Shown here in pieces: positions 13,501-28,500 of a DNA stretch of 64,000 nucleotides. The notes below the pieces were generated by a model. The model was not told the DNA's origin. It searched no databases and saw only the letters and a list, made by a program, of their open reading frames with translations. Within the stretch, counting starts at the first letter, position 1, and every line of letters starts with the position of its first letter. This DNA comes from Syngnathus acus (lineage: Eukaryota; Chordata; Actinopteri; Syngnathiformes; Syngnathidae): contig NC_051098.1 in assembly GCF_901709675.1 (NCBI RefSeq), forward strand, positions 4,912,000 to 4,975,999, given 5' to 3'. A program made the position numbers and the translations under genes.

Positions 13501-16500
13501 TGTACCGTACATTATGTATGTATTTTATTTTTTATCTAAGGTTGAATTGGATCCAAACTCTGGAGTGTTCATCACGCTGAATCCAGCAGGAAAAGGTTAC
13601 GGAGGCAGACAGAAACTTCCAGATAACCTTAAGCAACTATTCAGGCCCGTGGCCATGAGCCAGCCTGACAATGAACTTATTGCTGAAGTCATTTTGTACT
13701 CTGAGGGCTTCAAAAACGGAGAAATACTGGGGCGCAAACTGGTTGCCATCTTTAACCTGGCCAGGTAAGTTGTGTTTTAAAAGCCTTGGAACAGCAATGA
13801 CTTCCATTGTATTGATTATGTGGAAAAGTTATCTTCACACTTGGACCACCAGCCCTGCAGTCAATTGAGAACGATTAGGCAAGCTTCTTTTCTTTTTGTG
13901 TCTAGGGAGCTTTTGACCCCGCAACAGCACTACGACTGGGGTTTGCGTGCTTTGAAGACAGTGCTGAAGGCCTGTGGTAGTTTGCTGCAGCAACAGAGGA
14001 AGAGTCATGACAAGGACAAAAGTGAGACCCCTCTATGAATACTTTTCATATTTTTAGCATTGCAAAACATCTGTACTAAAACTAGCAGGGCCACCTATCT
14101 GGTGACCTCGAGCCATAATTATTGCAACAAAAGCATCAATATCAAGCAGCTAAAACCATTCGGGCTTGACCGATATGGATATTTTATGCTGCTGCCAGAT
14201 CCGATTCGTCAATTAAAAAAATAGAATGAACCAAACTACAGGCAGGACTTTAAATCATTATTAAATCATTACCAAAAATACTTTTCTCACATTATCAAAA
14301 TGTCAATTAATTATTTGTTAATTAATGGGTGCTTGCACAACACAGAGGAGCCAAATTTACTTCTTTGAAAAGCAATACATTACTTTAATGCAGTGGTTCC
14401 CAAACTTTTGCAGGCTGGCGCCCCCTTTGGCTCCCCAGTGAATTCCTAGCGCCCCCCCCCCCCCCCCCAGGCACATATGGAAACAAACACCTCTTTCTTG
14501 ATATATGGTTTGCTGCAATTTGAAAAGAGAAAGGTTAAACACAAATGTGTATTTCACAAATAAAACCCAATTTAGTATTTAGTAAACCAATTTATTTTTT
14601 AGCAGTTTGAACTGTTTCAGCAACATAGAATCGTAAATAAACATTCCACCAGTAACCTTCATTGTCTCACACGTAATATTAATGGGATGGATGTGCTTGG
14701 TGCAGGGACATAAGCTTCTCAACATCAGGCTGGAACTCACTAAGAAGAAGTCGTAGATCCCCGCGGTCAGTAATTTTCAGTCGGTTTCTTTGCTTGGAAA
14801 GAAGCAAGGTGACTGCACTGAAGCCCCGTTCTACTAAATATGATGTTGGGAAGGCAATGAAGTACATCTTGACCTTGTTCCACAGCACTTGATAGCAGTC
14901 AGAGATTTTTTTTTGTAACCAAAAACTGGCTGGGCCAGAGCGGCGTGTTGTGTACAAATCGACTGCCGCCCCCCTACCGCCCCTTTCTTCCTCACCGCCC
15001 CCCCAGATCTTTCCACCGCCCCCAGGGGGGCGGTACCGCCCACTTTGGGAACCACTGCTTTAATGAAACACATTTGGGGCCGTGCAACTTTTTTATAACC
15101 TCAGGCTGTAATTTGTCTTTGCTACTGTGTACTGTTTCTAACTTTGGTTTGTGCCACTTTCATCCTCTCTCTTTCTCTGTCTTCTTCTTCTCACTCCTAT
15201 GTCTCTCTCCCTCTTAAGTCTCAATTCCATGTGGTCTACCACCCACCCTTTATCTGCTCTACACACTCATATTCACACGTGCCCGCGTGTGTGCACACGC
15301 GCGCGCATGCACGCACGCACGCACGCACACACACAAATGGGCAATGGGTCCCAAGGTTCTTTGGTGTTTGGCTCAATGTGTAGTCAAGTACTATTTTCTA
15401 CTGTGCTCTGAATAAAACACACTTGGGTAGGAAATGTTTGCAACTTGCATTGAGTTAATGCAATCTCTGAAAACATGCCAGTCTCTTAAACAACAAGAAC
15501 AGCATGTCGAATTTTTAAATGGCATGGTGAATTGTTTTTTGTACTTTTCTTATTTTTAATGCTAGCCCCAGAAATTTATTTATTTTACAGTTTAATTCAA
15601 ATTATTGTGTTTTTATTTGTTTCTCTTCTATTGTATGTATGCAGTTCAAGAGATCAATCTGGTGGTCCAGGCATTGCGACTTAACACCTTGTCCAAGTTG
15701 ACATTTGCTGATGGCTCACGATTTGATGCCTTGCTCAGAGACGTCTTCTCTGGGGTCAGTTTCACTGATGTTGAGGACCTGATCCTTACTGAGGCCCTGG
15801 AACAGGTCTACAAAGAAAATCGATTAGAGCCCATACCCGCTCAGGTGTGTGTGTGTGTCCTTCCGTGCAAACACTCTTCCTCATACCCTTTTGAAAACTC
15901 CTGCAAACTATCACCTTGGTGACCAGATAATGATTTTCCTGTGTGTTTGTGTGCATAGCTCATAAAGGTATTGGAGCTGAATGAGCAGCTGAGACAACGC
16001 ATGGGTGTCGTGATCGTAGGGCCAAGTGGAGCGGGCAAGTCTACTCTGTGGAGGATGCTTCGGGCTGCTCTTAATAAGATAGGCAGAGTGGTGAGTGATT
16101 AATACTCTTCTTTCTTACTTTTAAACCCACCAGTTCCATCCCTTTATTGACTTACCTTGTTCTGGATAGAAAATGGACACATTTGTGTATTTTGTTATGT
16201 TGTAGGTAAAGCTGTACACAATGAACCCTAAGGCAATGCCCAAACAGCAGCTTCTGGGACATATTGACATGGACACCAGAGAGTGGGCTGATGGCGTTCT
16301 GACGCATAGTGCGAGAAATGTGGTTAAAGAATCGCAGGGTGAGACACGTGGTTGGTCGTGCACTGCATTTGTTTTTATTTTATGTTTATTCACATTTAAT
16401 TTCAATTTCCTCCCAGATGTAAGCTCCTGGATTGTGTGTGATGGTGACATTGATCCAGAATGGATTGAGAGTTTGAACTCTGTGCTCGACGATAATCGAC

Positions 16501-19500
16501 TTTTAACAATGCCAAGTGGAGAACGTATCCAGTTCGGACCAAATGTCAATTTCCTGTTTGAGACTCACGACCTCAGCTGTGCCTCCCCAGCCACAATATC
16601 TCGCATGGGCATGATCTTTCTAAGGTCGGCATTGTTGAACAATGTGTGTTTATTTGCAATTTATTCCATTATTTCCCTTGTTCCAACATCCCCTTTCATT
16701 TTTAAGTGATGAGGACATCGATGTGGGCGCCTTGCTGAAATCGTGGTTGTGGAATCAGCCCGAGCAGTGTCGCTCTAATTTAGAAAACTGGCTAGGAGAT
16801 TACTTCCAAAGAGGTCTCGACTGGGTCCTCAAACAGGTAACTTTTGCCCTCCTTCTGCAGTCAGTATTCACCTGACGTATCATTGGGGACACCTCCACAA
16901 TCAAATGACTTCCAGGCCCTTGTGAATGTAAGCACCTCTCAATATTTTGGATTACGATTCCACACCATTATAAACTACAACCGCAATAATGAGCATATTG
17001 CGACATTCACCTCTCGGGTCAAAAGGGAACATTATCAACGGTACCTAATGAGTGTCAGTCCAGATCTTGATGTTAATGCAAATTTAATAATTGAATGTCA
17101 ATTTGCTTTTGATGCCTAATGGTGTAATCAGGTGACCATCAATAGTTTAAAATTGCACTGTGTGGAATTTAATTTTTGGTGAGAGTTTTAAACCAATTAC
17201 ACAAATTATCAGTCGCCATTTTAATTGAGTTCCAATTATATTCAAATGTGTGGATTGTGCCTGTAAAAAACTAATATGTATAATAAATCAGAAGAACAAG
17301 TGAACTGACGCAACAATTTACTTGATGGATGAGGGACTAAAATAAAATGCATGAACAAACCTGTTTATATTACCTTTCAAAAATTAATTTCTTATAGAAA
17401 TGATTGCTCAATTATTATTTTTTTTAATTATGTGATAATGTAAATAGTTATTTGAGTGTGTAGCTATTTATAGTTCCTTGTATGACTCTTTTAGCATGCT
17501 ATTAGCTGTAAAATGCTGAATATATTCAGGAAGTTATATTGAAAGCACTTTAATTTCATCTGGGAAAGAAATGTGCACACTAATGGGGTAAACTGTTCTT
17601 TTTCTCTTTTCCCCTCCTTAAGAATGACTTTGTGGTGGAGACCAGCCTCGTGGGCACTGTACTCAACGGTCTGTCACACCTTAGTGCTGTGACAATGCGT
17701 GGTCAGTTCATCATTGGTCTTCTCAGAGGCTTGGGAGGAAACCTCAACCTCAAAACAAGACAAGAGTTTGCCAAAGGGGTGAGCACTTATAAGTTTTGCA
17801 GATTCTGAGAAGCCAATTATATTTTTATACAAGTACACTGGCAATGGTATTTAGATATGGTGCTTGCATTTACAATCTATCTCAATAAGTAATGTACATA
17901 TTTGTTGTCACCTGTGAGTATAAAATTGAGGATGCATAAACCTATCTGCTGCCATATTTGTCTTTTTTTTTTTAGTTGCTGAACTGGGCCAATGAAACCC
18001 CACCAAACATCAGAAAGCCACTCGATACCTACTATGACCCGGACAGCGGCCATCTTGCAGCTTATACATTGCAGCGGCCTGACAATCTCAGGCTGGAGCA
18101 GCTCTCTCATTCAAATTCACTGCCTGTTATTGAGACTCCAGACATACAGAGGGCACTTCACTGCTTCTCCCCCTGGCTCACTGCTCAACACAGACAACCC
18201 TTCATGGTGGTGGGACCAGAGGGCTGCGGAAAGGGGTAACTACACACGGACGTGGAAAATTCATCGACTTAACAAAGTCAGATTTTCAAACACTAAATAA
18301 ACAAGTCTTAATTTTTTTTTCTTAACATCTAGAATGCTCCTGCGCTTTGCCTTCTCTCGGGTACGTTCCACCCAAGTGGCGGTGGTCCACTGCAGTGCCC
18401 AGACTTCATCTCGCCACGTCCTTCAAAAGCTCAGTCAGACCTGCTTGTTGCTCAGCTCCAACACCGGTCGAGTCTTCAGACCCAAGGACTGTGAGAACTT
18501 GATTCTCTACCTAAAAGACATCAATTTACCCAAACCCGACAAGTGGGGAACAAGCAACCTCACAGCTTTCCTGCAACAGGTAGAACATTTGCATGAAGAA
18601 TAAGTCCAACTAAATATAAAAAATGAACAAACTATTTGAAATGTACTCACTTTAAATCAGTAATATGTACGTATTCCCCTTGAAACTGTGAACTATCGAA
18701 GCAATACGTGACATTTATTTAAATGAAATGGTTAAAGGGGTGGTAAATTATTTAGAAGGCAAATGTTTTTATCACACATCAGCAGTTGGACTGCTGAAGG
18801 CAATAACAGTAATTCACTGTGATTGAAGTTAGCAAACAATCCCCAAGAAACAAAAAGTTTTTTTTAACAAGTTATTGAATGACAAACAAACAGCATCTTT
18901 AATGTATGCATATATTCATATGAACTTTGCAATAATTGGTTTGCTCTTTAAAATGTCATTAATCATTAATGACAATTTCCAGTAAATGAGTGTCCTAACT
19001 GTTTTATCCCACTCTTCCCTCTGCAGGTGTTGACATATAAAGGGTTCTATGATGAAAATCTGGAATGGGTCAGCCTGGAGAACATTCAGGTGGTGGCCTC
19101 AATGTCAACAAGTGGTGCTGTTGGGAGCCATTTGCTAACATCTCGCTTTTCATCGATAGTTCGCATCTGCACCATAGAGTAAGTGCAGCGGTGATTGCAC
19201 CTTCTTTATTATTATTTTCCCACCATCAACCTCCTCACTATAAACTGTGCTATTCCTGTTTACTACTCTCCATTCCTGTCTACTCTCTGTCTCCATCTGC
19301 TTTGGTGCCTCAGCTATCCAGACCGGGAGCAGCTGCAGACTATCTACTCAGCGTACCTGCAGCCAATTCTCCAACACAGCTTGGGTAGCCAAGCATCCTG
19401 GGCCAGCACAGGCAAAACACACCAGCTGGCTGGTTCGCTGGTGCAACTCTATGAACAGGTACCGAATTGGATTGGACATTCATGTCAGCATCTATATTTA

Positions 19501-22500
19501 TACTATTTCTGCAATTACTGAAAGCATGATCTCTAATGAGTACAAACTGAATTATAGGTTTACATCATTTAAAATAGGGAAAAAAAGACAATGAATAATT
19601 GCACTTAAACCTCATTTGCTGATGTTCTATAGCAGGAAAATAATTGTGGGTTCTTTTATATAACTACCTCCCTTACCTCCCTCTTGTGTTATGTTAGCAA
19701 AATGTAATCGTAAAGGTTAGCTAGGGGTGTGCACATATCCTCAAAAGACAATTCGATACGATTCCCGATACATGGGGTACGATATGATTCTAGGTTGTAA
19801 CAAGTAAAAATGTAACAATTCAATTTGTTTGGACTTAGTGGGATTACGATTCGATATCTTACGGGGACACAAGGTTGTATCTTTTGTCGTGTTTATTAAT
19901 ATGCAACAATATGTAAAAGTGCTTCACAGACCAAACGATCAAAGGTCATTAAATTCAAAGAGACATCAAATTATTAGCAACATCAAATCGATTTAGATCA
20001 GGTCTCCATCCTACTGCACGATGTTAATATCCAAAACTGCAACTGTGTTTGATTCCTGATAGGTGAAAGCCAAGTTTACAGTGGATGACCATAGTCACTA
20101 CCTTTTTACCCCGTGTGTCCTGACAGAATGGGTTCTCAGCTTATTACGATATGACCTCACTGCAGGTAACATAATTAATCCATTCTCATTTTGTAATGGA
20201 GCTATTGTAGCTTTGTGAAATAAAGTAAAATAGATTCTTATTTTTTTATTGTTACTTTTATTTATATATTATTATTATTTGTTTTTTTTGTTTTCCAAGC
20301 TCAATCAGATGTGACCGACAGTGTGCTGGTGGTGGTAGCACACGAGGCAAGAAGGCTTTTCAGAGACCGGCTTGTTTCTTCCAGAGATCTCAATACCTTT
20401 GATAACATCCTCTCCTCCATCATCCGCGGGGACTGGAGCTCTGATGCTCTTGAAAACATGACTGGTAAGGAATCTCTTTCTGTCGTTCCTGTTCCTCATT
20501 TCTGACTTAAAACACCCAATTTTATGCTCAGACGGGAAAGATCCCTCTAAAAAAACGGACTCTTGAGGAATTAAAAGAAAAATGTATCCCTTCTGACACT
20601 CGTATGCTTCTACGCATACATTCATTATTTTTTTATTAATTATTCACCCTTTACATTTGTCTACTGACAAGGTTTTTTTTCCCCATGCGCAGATGGTTTT
20701 TATGTAACGTGGGGAGTCTCTGAGGGGGTTTTAATGACTCCAGGCCAGTCTCTGCCTCCTCATGGTAAACAACTGGGACGTCTGCATTCTTCTGACCTCA
20801 AGCAAGTCATTCAGAAGGTATACAACAATATGTTGGATTGTTTGCTTTATTTCAAAGTAAACCTTTACAGCAGCTTTCTGCTGTGTGCGATTTGAACTCA
20901 CCTGTAAAATCATCCCCTCACGTTTTTTTTCATTTCAAAACATTTTACTTACTGTTGAACATGTAATATTTTGAGATTTATTGATTGTCATTTTACTGAG
21001 TATTGTTGTTTTTTGTTTTCTTTTTTTCATCTGAGTTTTATTGTGTCTGTCAGTGTATGTGTTGGAAAATGATAGTGACTGTGCACCTTTTCCCCGTGTT
21101 TGTTTTCTCTTTAGGGTCTAGTGCTGTACAGTCGTGATAACAGAGAGCTGGACCTCCTCCTTTTCTGGGAAGTGTGTGATTTTGTGTCCAGGCTCGATCG
21201 CGTGCTGAGCCGGCCAGGTGGCTCTCTGCTCCTGGCTGGTCGGAGCGGCGTCGGGCGGCACACAGCCACATTCCTGGTGTCGCACATGCATGGGTACTCT
21301 CTGTTTACGCCAAAGATCTCTCGTGGTTATTCTCTGAAGCATTTTAAGAATGATCTCAAGACGGTAAGTGGTGTTTACATTCGAGATTTTGTCATTCTAG
21401 TTACTGTGTCGTGTACTGGAAAATTTGTGTCCACTCTTTGAGCTTCACACATTAATATGTGTCCAGGTGATGCAGTTGGCTGGACTAGATGGGCAGCAGG
21501 TTGTCTTCCTGTTGGAGGACTATCAGTTTGTCCATTCTGCCTTCCTAGAGATGGTCAACAGCCTGCTCTCTTCTGGTATGTCATTTCATAATAAATGACC
21601 CAAGGTGGACAAGTTTTCAAAATTTTGAATTTCAATTTTAAGGTGAGGTTCCTGGATTGTACACCCCAGAAGAACTGGAGCCTCTTCTCTCTTCCCTCAA
21701 AGATTCGGCTTCCCAGGATGGATTTACTGGACCTCTATACAACTACTTCTCCTTCAGTTAGTATGCTGCATTTTTCTGTCATTATTTTGGACTCCCTGTG
21801 TGGTAAATGTAATCATCGTTTCTCTCTACTGCGTATATACAGTATATCCCTCTTGTTCAGACTCTCCGGCAGTTTTTTCTGTCGTTGTTCGTTATCTGTC
21901 TCCAGCACTCGTTTTCCCTTATAGAGCAATGTACGTACTATTGAAATGCTGCAGGGTGACTAAGGTTGAATCAGTAGCCGGATAATTTATTCCATAGCTT
22001 AATGTTAAAGTCAAACCACTAAAAGGCCTCCTGACAGCTCATTATTCAGGTCTGCCAGATGATTATATTTATAAGGACAATCTTACGAGCATCAGGAAAC
22101 ACATACCCTACATATTGTCACTTGTGATCTCAATTTTGTGAGGAAATGCTTTTATGGTAATATTATATTCTTCTGCTCATCTTTCTGTGTCACATCTCCA
22201 GGAATTCAGCAGAATCTTCACATTGTGCTAATCATGGACTGTTCAAACTCCAACTTCACCATCAGCTGTGAGAGTAATCCAGCTTTTTACCGCAAGTGTT
22301 CTGTTCAGTGGATGGAAGGATGGTCTGAAAGTAGTATGAAGAAGGTCAGAAGCTTTTGGGTATTTTTTAGGAACATTTCTAAATATGTTGAATAAATATT
22401 ATTTATTCATAAGCGATTAGTATTATTATGCATTGAGTGCATGGGTTTGCATAAAATTGTGTTTTGTCAGATTCCGGAGCTGTTACTTGCAAAGGCAAAC

Positions 22501-25500
22501 AGTGAGGATGAGAAGAATGACGGTGACAAGAAATCAAGGAAAGGTAGGAATACCTTTTAATTTTTCCTTTTGGTTCCATTTTACATACAGCAACAAATCT
22601 TGAAACATTGGAGGAATCACTGACTCCAATGAAGAAGAAAAAAAAGTAGGGCTGTTTGTTGATCTTCAGAAAGCATTGGATACCATCAGTCCTTATTTAT
22701 TATTGATCAGCAAATTACAATACTATTGGATTTAGGGATATAACATTTAATGGGCGCAGTGGTTACATAAAGAAAAGGCAGCAGTTTATATAGTTGAGTT
22801 AGTTCAACTTCAGTTGCTTGCAAATTGTGGGGTGCGTGCGTACCCAAGGGGTCAGTAATGAGACCAAACTTGTTCATCCTGTATACAATTTTGCTAATAC
22901 GTTAACATACCCGAGAGCTAGCCGTAGAGAATATGTAGTGGCGAATGCTTTGTGCTCATACACAACTGTACATATATATTTAATGTTTTTACTATTCCAT
23001 CAGTGCATGAATCAGAATGTTGTCAGTTTGTTCTTTCCTCTATTGTTACGTTATGATGTGTTATAACGTGTGGTCAGAATCTGGACAGGAAGATGTGAGC
23101 CGTTTGTTCCTGATGGTCCATGAGTCATGTCGAGAACATGGTGCTACACCCAGCCAGTATATGGCCTTTCTACACCTTTACAATGCAATTTATAGCAGGA
23201 AGCAGATGCAGCTCACAACGAGACAACAGCATCTGCAGGTAATGAATGCGATGTAGCTATAAACTTGTTTAGTTTTACAGTCACAAGAAAAGTGTTACTT
23301 GTTTTCTCTTGCTACTATTCACGCGAGACGAGTTAATATGAAAAGCAGAAATGACCTTGACTTTTGTTTGCAGGCTGGGGTGTCTAAACTTAATGAAGCC
23401 AAGGCACTGGTTGATGAGTTGAAGAGGCGGGCTGCAGAGCAGAGTGTGCTGCTGAAGACTAAACAGCAGGAGGCCGATTCTGCCCTGCAGGAAATCACCA
23501 CATCCATGCAGGTAAATGATTTGATTGGATTGGTATTGTCATTTGAAAATTGTACGCTGAGTGTCAGGCAGGATGGGTGTCTTGGGGGAACATGTCTTTC
23601 ATGGTCCTTTCTGAGTTGTAACGCATCTTCTCCTTTGCATATTTCTTGCATTTCCCAGCAGTGTTACTTATTCCCAGCTGTGAAGAACATGGTCACTGAG
23701 CTAAAATGCACTTTTATTTGTTTCATTCCATCTCTCTGTAGATATCCAGAATTCTGAATAGGATAATTTTTTTCGACTAATGACAATTAAGGAAGACTGA
23801 ATGAGCAACCGTCAGTAGTTTGATCCCGGTTGGCTGGTAGCAGATCACAATAGTTGGTGAAAGGGATAAATTACTAGAACCATTTTTAAGGCCAATGATT
23901 ATTTTCTTTTTATAAAGGTTTAACCAAGATGGAAAAATTAATGAAGCATGGCCTCGTGCAAGGATTTTTTTTGGGTTGAGAACAGAAAAGGAGCCTTTCA
24001 AATCAGCTGGGTAAGAAGACAGTGTAATCATTGAAAAGGTTATCCTGGACAAGGGTGCATTCCCGTTTCCGACAGTTTCCATGTCATATTCCTTTGTCCG
24101 ACATTTAAAAATTTAAAATTTGTTATATAGAAATAATTTAAATTTCAGTGTGTGGACAGCCTACCAAAAATAATTGTTGACCCTCCAGAATGCAAGTGAC
24201 CAGAAGGCAGAGATGGAAAAGCTTCAAGCAAGGATGGCTCAAGAAGTGTCCAAGATAGAAGAGCGGAAAGGCAACATTGAAGATGAACTGAAGGAAGTAA
24301 AGGTAGGCTGTCTGGTTGATTTGTCAAGAGCTAACCTTCACAATAGCTTGGGCACATTCACATACATTAATTTTATTTCTTTCCTTTAAGCCTTTGGTAG
24401 ATGAGGCGAAGCAAGCAGTGGGAAACATCAAGCCCGAAGCTCTGTCTGAGATCCGCTCTCTCCGCATGCCACCTGATGTCATCAGGGACATCCTGGAGGG
24501 GGTCCTGAGACTGATGGGTACCTTCGACACCTCCTGGGTCAGCATGAAGAGGTGAGCTAAGGTAGCAAGAGCAAAACTTTTAAGGATGCACACAGAGATG
24601 ACGCTAGAAATAAAATGACAGATTCAACTTTTGGGACTAATTAAACTAATGATGATGGTACATCTCTTGAAAAATAAAACAGCTGCCTCAGGCTCCAGGG
24701 GTGAACATGGTCTGCAACTGTCATAAGATATAATAATAATAATGATAATATTTAAAAAAAAATCAATTATAAAAAATGCAGAGGTCAGAGTCAAAGATGT
24801 ATTAGCAAACCACCTCTTACCATTGTACCGTATAAGTTGCACCAGCCATAAAATGCATAATAAAGAAGAAAAATATATGAATAAGTCGCACCGAAGTATA
24901 AGTTGCATTTTTGGGGGAAATTTATTTGATAAAATCCAACACCAAGAACAGACATGTCATCTTGAAAGGCAATTTAAAATAAAAATAGAATAGGCAACAA
25001 CAGACTGAAGGTACGGTATGCTAACGTTACGTAAACACAAACAAGGAACTGAGAACGTGCCTAATGTAACATATTAAGAATTATTCAAATAACTATAGCA
25101 TAAATAACATGTTAACAAGTTTGTCCAACCATCCGCATCACTCCAAATCATTAAATCCAATGAAATCTTCATCCTCGGTGTCACTTTTAAGCAACTCCGC
25201 TAATTCTGGAAGTAGAAGATGCAGCACTTCCTCTTCTGCGCGGCTTACGTCAGACTCATCGTCAGTTGCAGTTCCAATTGTTCCACAGGCCTAGAGTGTC
25301 CTCTTGCAGTTTTGTGTGAAATGATATATTGTGTTAATAATTTCACACATAAGTCGCTCCTGAGTATAAATCACACCCCCGGCCAAACTATGAAAAAAAA
25401 CTATGACTTATAGTCCAGAAAATACGGTAGCTGCAAGTGATATTCTGTGATATTCTTCATATAAGGTTCTTGTAACCATCTGTTTTTTTTCAATATCTCC

Positions 25501-28500
25501 CCATCCTAATCTTTAGCTTCCTAGCTAAGCGCGGTGTCAGGGAGGACATAGTCACATTCGAGGTCAGGAACATCACCCCAGAGATTCGCCAGAGTGTGGA
25601 AGAACTACTTCACAGGAATAAAGCTTCCTTTGACCCCAGGGTCAGTTTGCCCCCATATACCACAAATACTACAAATACCACTGTGTCTAATTAACAGATA
25701 AATGTTCTTCTGTTGTCATGGCCAGAATGCAAAACGTGCGAGTGCAGCAGCAGCCCCTTTGGCTGCCTGGGTCAAAGCCAATGTTCAGTACTCACATGTC
25801 CTACAGAGGATAGAGCCGCTTGAGCGAGAGCAGGCTGGACTAATGGAGTGAGCGCACACACACACGCACACACACACAGACACACACACATGCACACACA
25901 TTCAATCATATACAAACATACATCCATATAATATTACCAACAATAAAATACGTTGAGAATATTAGACACGGCAGCTATTTTCATCTGAAGTAACCAGTAA
26001 GTACACTAGAGCCTGATTTACTTAATCTGTGCATGCGATAAACGTGGAATGCGATTAATTAAAGTTGAGATAAACTGTGATGGCTCTAAATAGTGTGTAA
26101 AGCTCTGCACAGCACAATAGCATTGTTTTATCATTAGTTTATTCTGTCAAATGACTATAATTAAAAAAAAAAAAAATCTGCATACTGAGTTTTAAATAAC
26201 CCCGAGACACATTCTTTCATTTTTTGTCGCCAGTCAGTTTTGCTTAATGTTGATAACATTATTTATTGTGCTTGTCCAGCAATCTGAGGAAAACAGAAAG
26301 TCGAAGGAATAAGCTTGAAAGCCTGCTCAACTCTGTTGGAGACAAGGTTAATGAACTCAAAGAGAAGTATGCACCTCCTTTAATTTTTGCTATATATTTG
26401 ATTTGTTTATTTTTTTTTTATTTTTTTTTTGCAACATGGCCAAAGGTTTATTCAGTTATTTTTATTCTGTTATTTTTATTATTCTGTTTTATTTCTTTAT
26501 TCTGATTGTGTGTGTCTGTCCGTGTGTCTGGGCGTTTAGGTGTCAGGGTTAGGCTTAGGCTAAGTAACTTTGTGGGAACCATTTTAGGAAGACAATTTTC
26601 TGTTTCAGTATAAATTTCACGTGATTTGAATGTGGCGTGGAGGAACTCATAATTTTCTACCTCAACCTCATTAAACCCAAGGAAGGACCTCAAAATGAGA
26701 TTCTATAAGAAAAAAAATACAATGTAATCCAATGTGGATTGTTGCAACCTCCAATGTTAAAGCTCTCGCACAAGGACGCAATCATACTTGCCAAGTGCCA
26801 AGTGATAAAACTTGATTTGATCATTTAAAATCAGCCTACTTTAAAAATGTCAGCGCATTGCAAGTGAGGTGCAGGAGGTAACCAAACTACCACAATTACT
26901 TTAATACGCCACATAATCTCTTACACTCTCACCTTTGGGAAATTGACTTTGACGACATCAGGAGCAACTGACTGTTTAGCATGTTCCTCAAGGTTCCAGT
27001 CATCACATTGCAATTCTACAAATCCACCTGCCATCCTTGAACAAATGTGTTCTTACTGTCTGTTTACTGCCTCTGCTTATTATTGTCATCAAGGATATAA
27101 ACAATCACGGTTGCCTGAAGGGCAGATCTATTCCCCCTCTCTTAAAATGTTCTGGACCATGATGATTGCAATCAGGTTAAAGGTCAATAACATGCTGCTT
27201 GTATCAATGTGACTTTATTTTTCTATATCCTGTATTTTGCTTTACAAACCTCTTGTCGTTCTTTCTGGCAGGTTTCAGTGTCACACTGCAGAGGCAGCTA
27301 AGCTGGAAGCTGAGGTGACAAAAGCTCAGGACACAATCAATGCTGCCCAGCAACTGATTTCCCAACTGGACGGAGAACACAAGCGGTGGAATACGCAGGT
27401 TGTGTGAAGTATTGATACTGCCTTTACTAATATGGCCATTTTATAGTCAAATTGAAGCACATAAGGCTTTGGGGTTGACAAAGGGCTGGAGCTCTGATGT
27501 CTCAGGTCACTTATTTGGCTGTTTGACTTCTTTCGACAGCATCTGTCTGGGTGTTAATTAAAACACTCAATCTCCTTCTGACACACAAACACATTGATTC
27601 TCTCACACGCACACGCTCAACATTCCTCAACATTTGCTCCATAGTAACACTTGATAGTCTTTAGAATTTACAGTACAGTATATTTCAACAATAATTACAT
27701 CCCATCAAGTTCACAGTCACTTCAAACTCTTGGCTGTTTTAAATACTATATGACAGAGTTGGTCAACTTTATAATGTTTTAATTACCTCGGCGTGCTTCA
27801 GTGGCATCAGCAAGTATGTAAATTGTTTTCAAATTTTTCAAAAGTTACATTATGAGAGCTTGGTATTTTTGTCTATAGACGGCATTAGTAATCAACCTTG
27901 AGGTGACAACCTTTAGCCACAGTATTGCAGTGCCATGAGAAATTAAATTAGTATCATAATAAAGTGCTGAAAAGACCGATTGTATCTTTAACCTTATCTT
28001 GTCTTGAGTTCTCGCATATTTTTTTCTCTTTCTCACCATCAGATGTTGGAGATAAAGAACGAGTTAGATACACTCCCTGTGAGGGCGATGCTTGCTGCAG
28101 CCTTCATCACATATTTGTCTGCAGCTCCTGAAGATCGTCGTAGACATTGTCTAGAAACCTGGATGGCTCAGTCAGGACTACAAAGTAAGTGTGATTTTGA
28201 CAGTGAAATTTAATTTATAGACTTATGGACAAAACTCAGTTGGACATCTGAACATTATAGATAGAGGACCTGAAAACAAAACTAATCGTGACCAGTTTTA
28301 AAGGCTTTCATTCTTTTGGGAGAAGTTTCTTCTTCGTGTTCTGAAGCAAGTCATGTTGGAACAGAAAAGAACTGAAGATGGATTCAAAGGGTTTGAGGGC
28401 AACTAACTGACTGATTATATGGATTAAAATAATGATGTATTCTCTCCAAATACTCCCAAATTTACTTACTCATTGGGAAAATTCGGCCTGTTTACGTAGT

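Noticed and set aside
16121-16549. Minus-strand open frame of 142 codons
   Set aside because: Antisense to DYNC2H1 exons 35-36, which are well supported on the plus strand.
25848-26279. Regularly spaced repeats suggesting a CRISPR-like array
   Set aside because: Only a CA microsatellite and AT-rich intron; no repeat-spacer structure, and the window is vertebrate.
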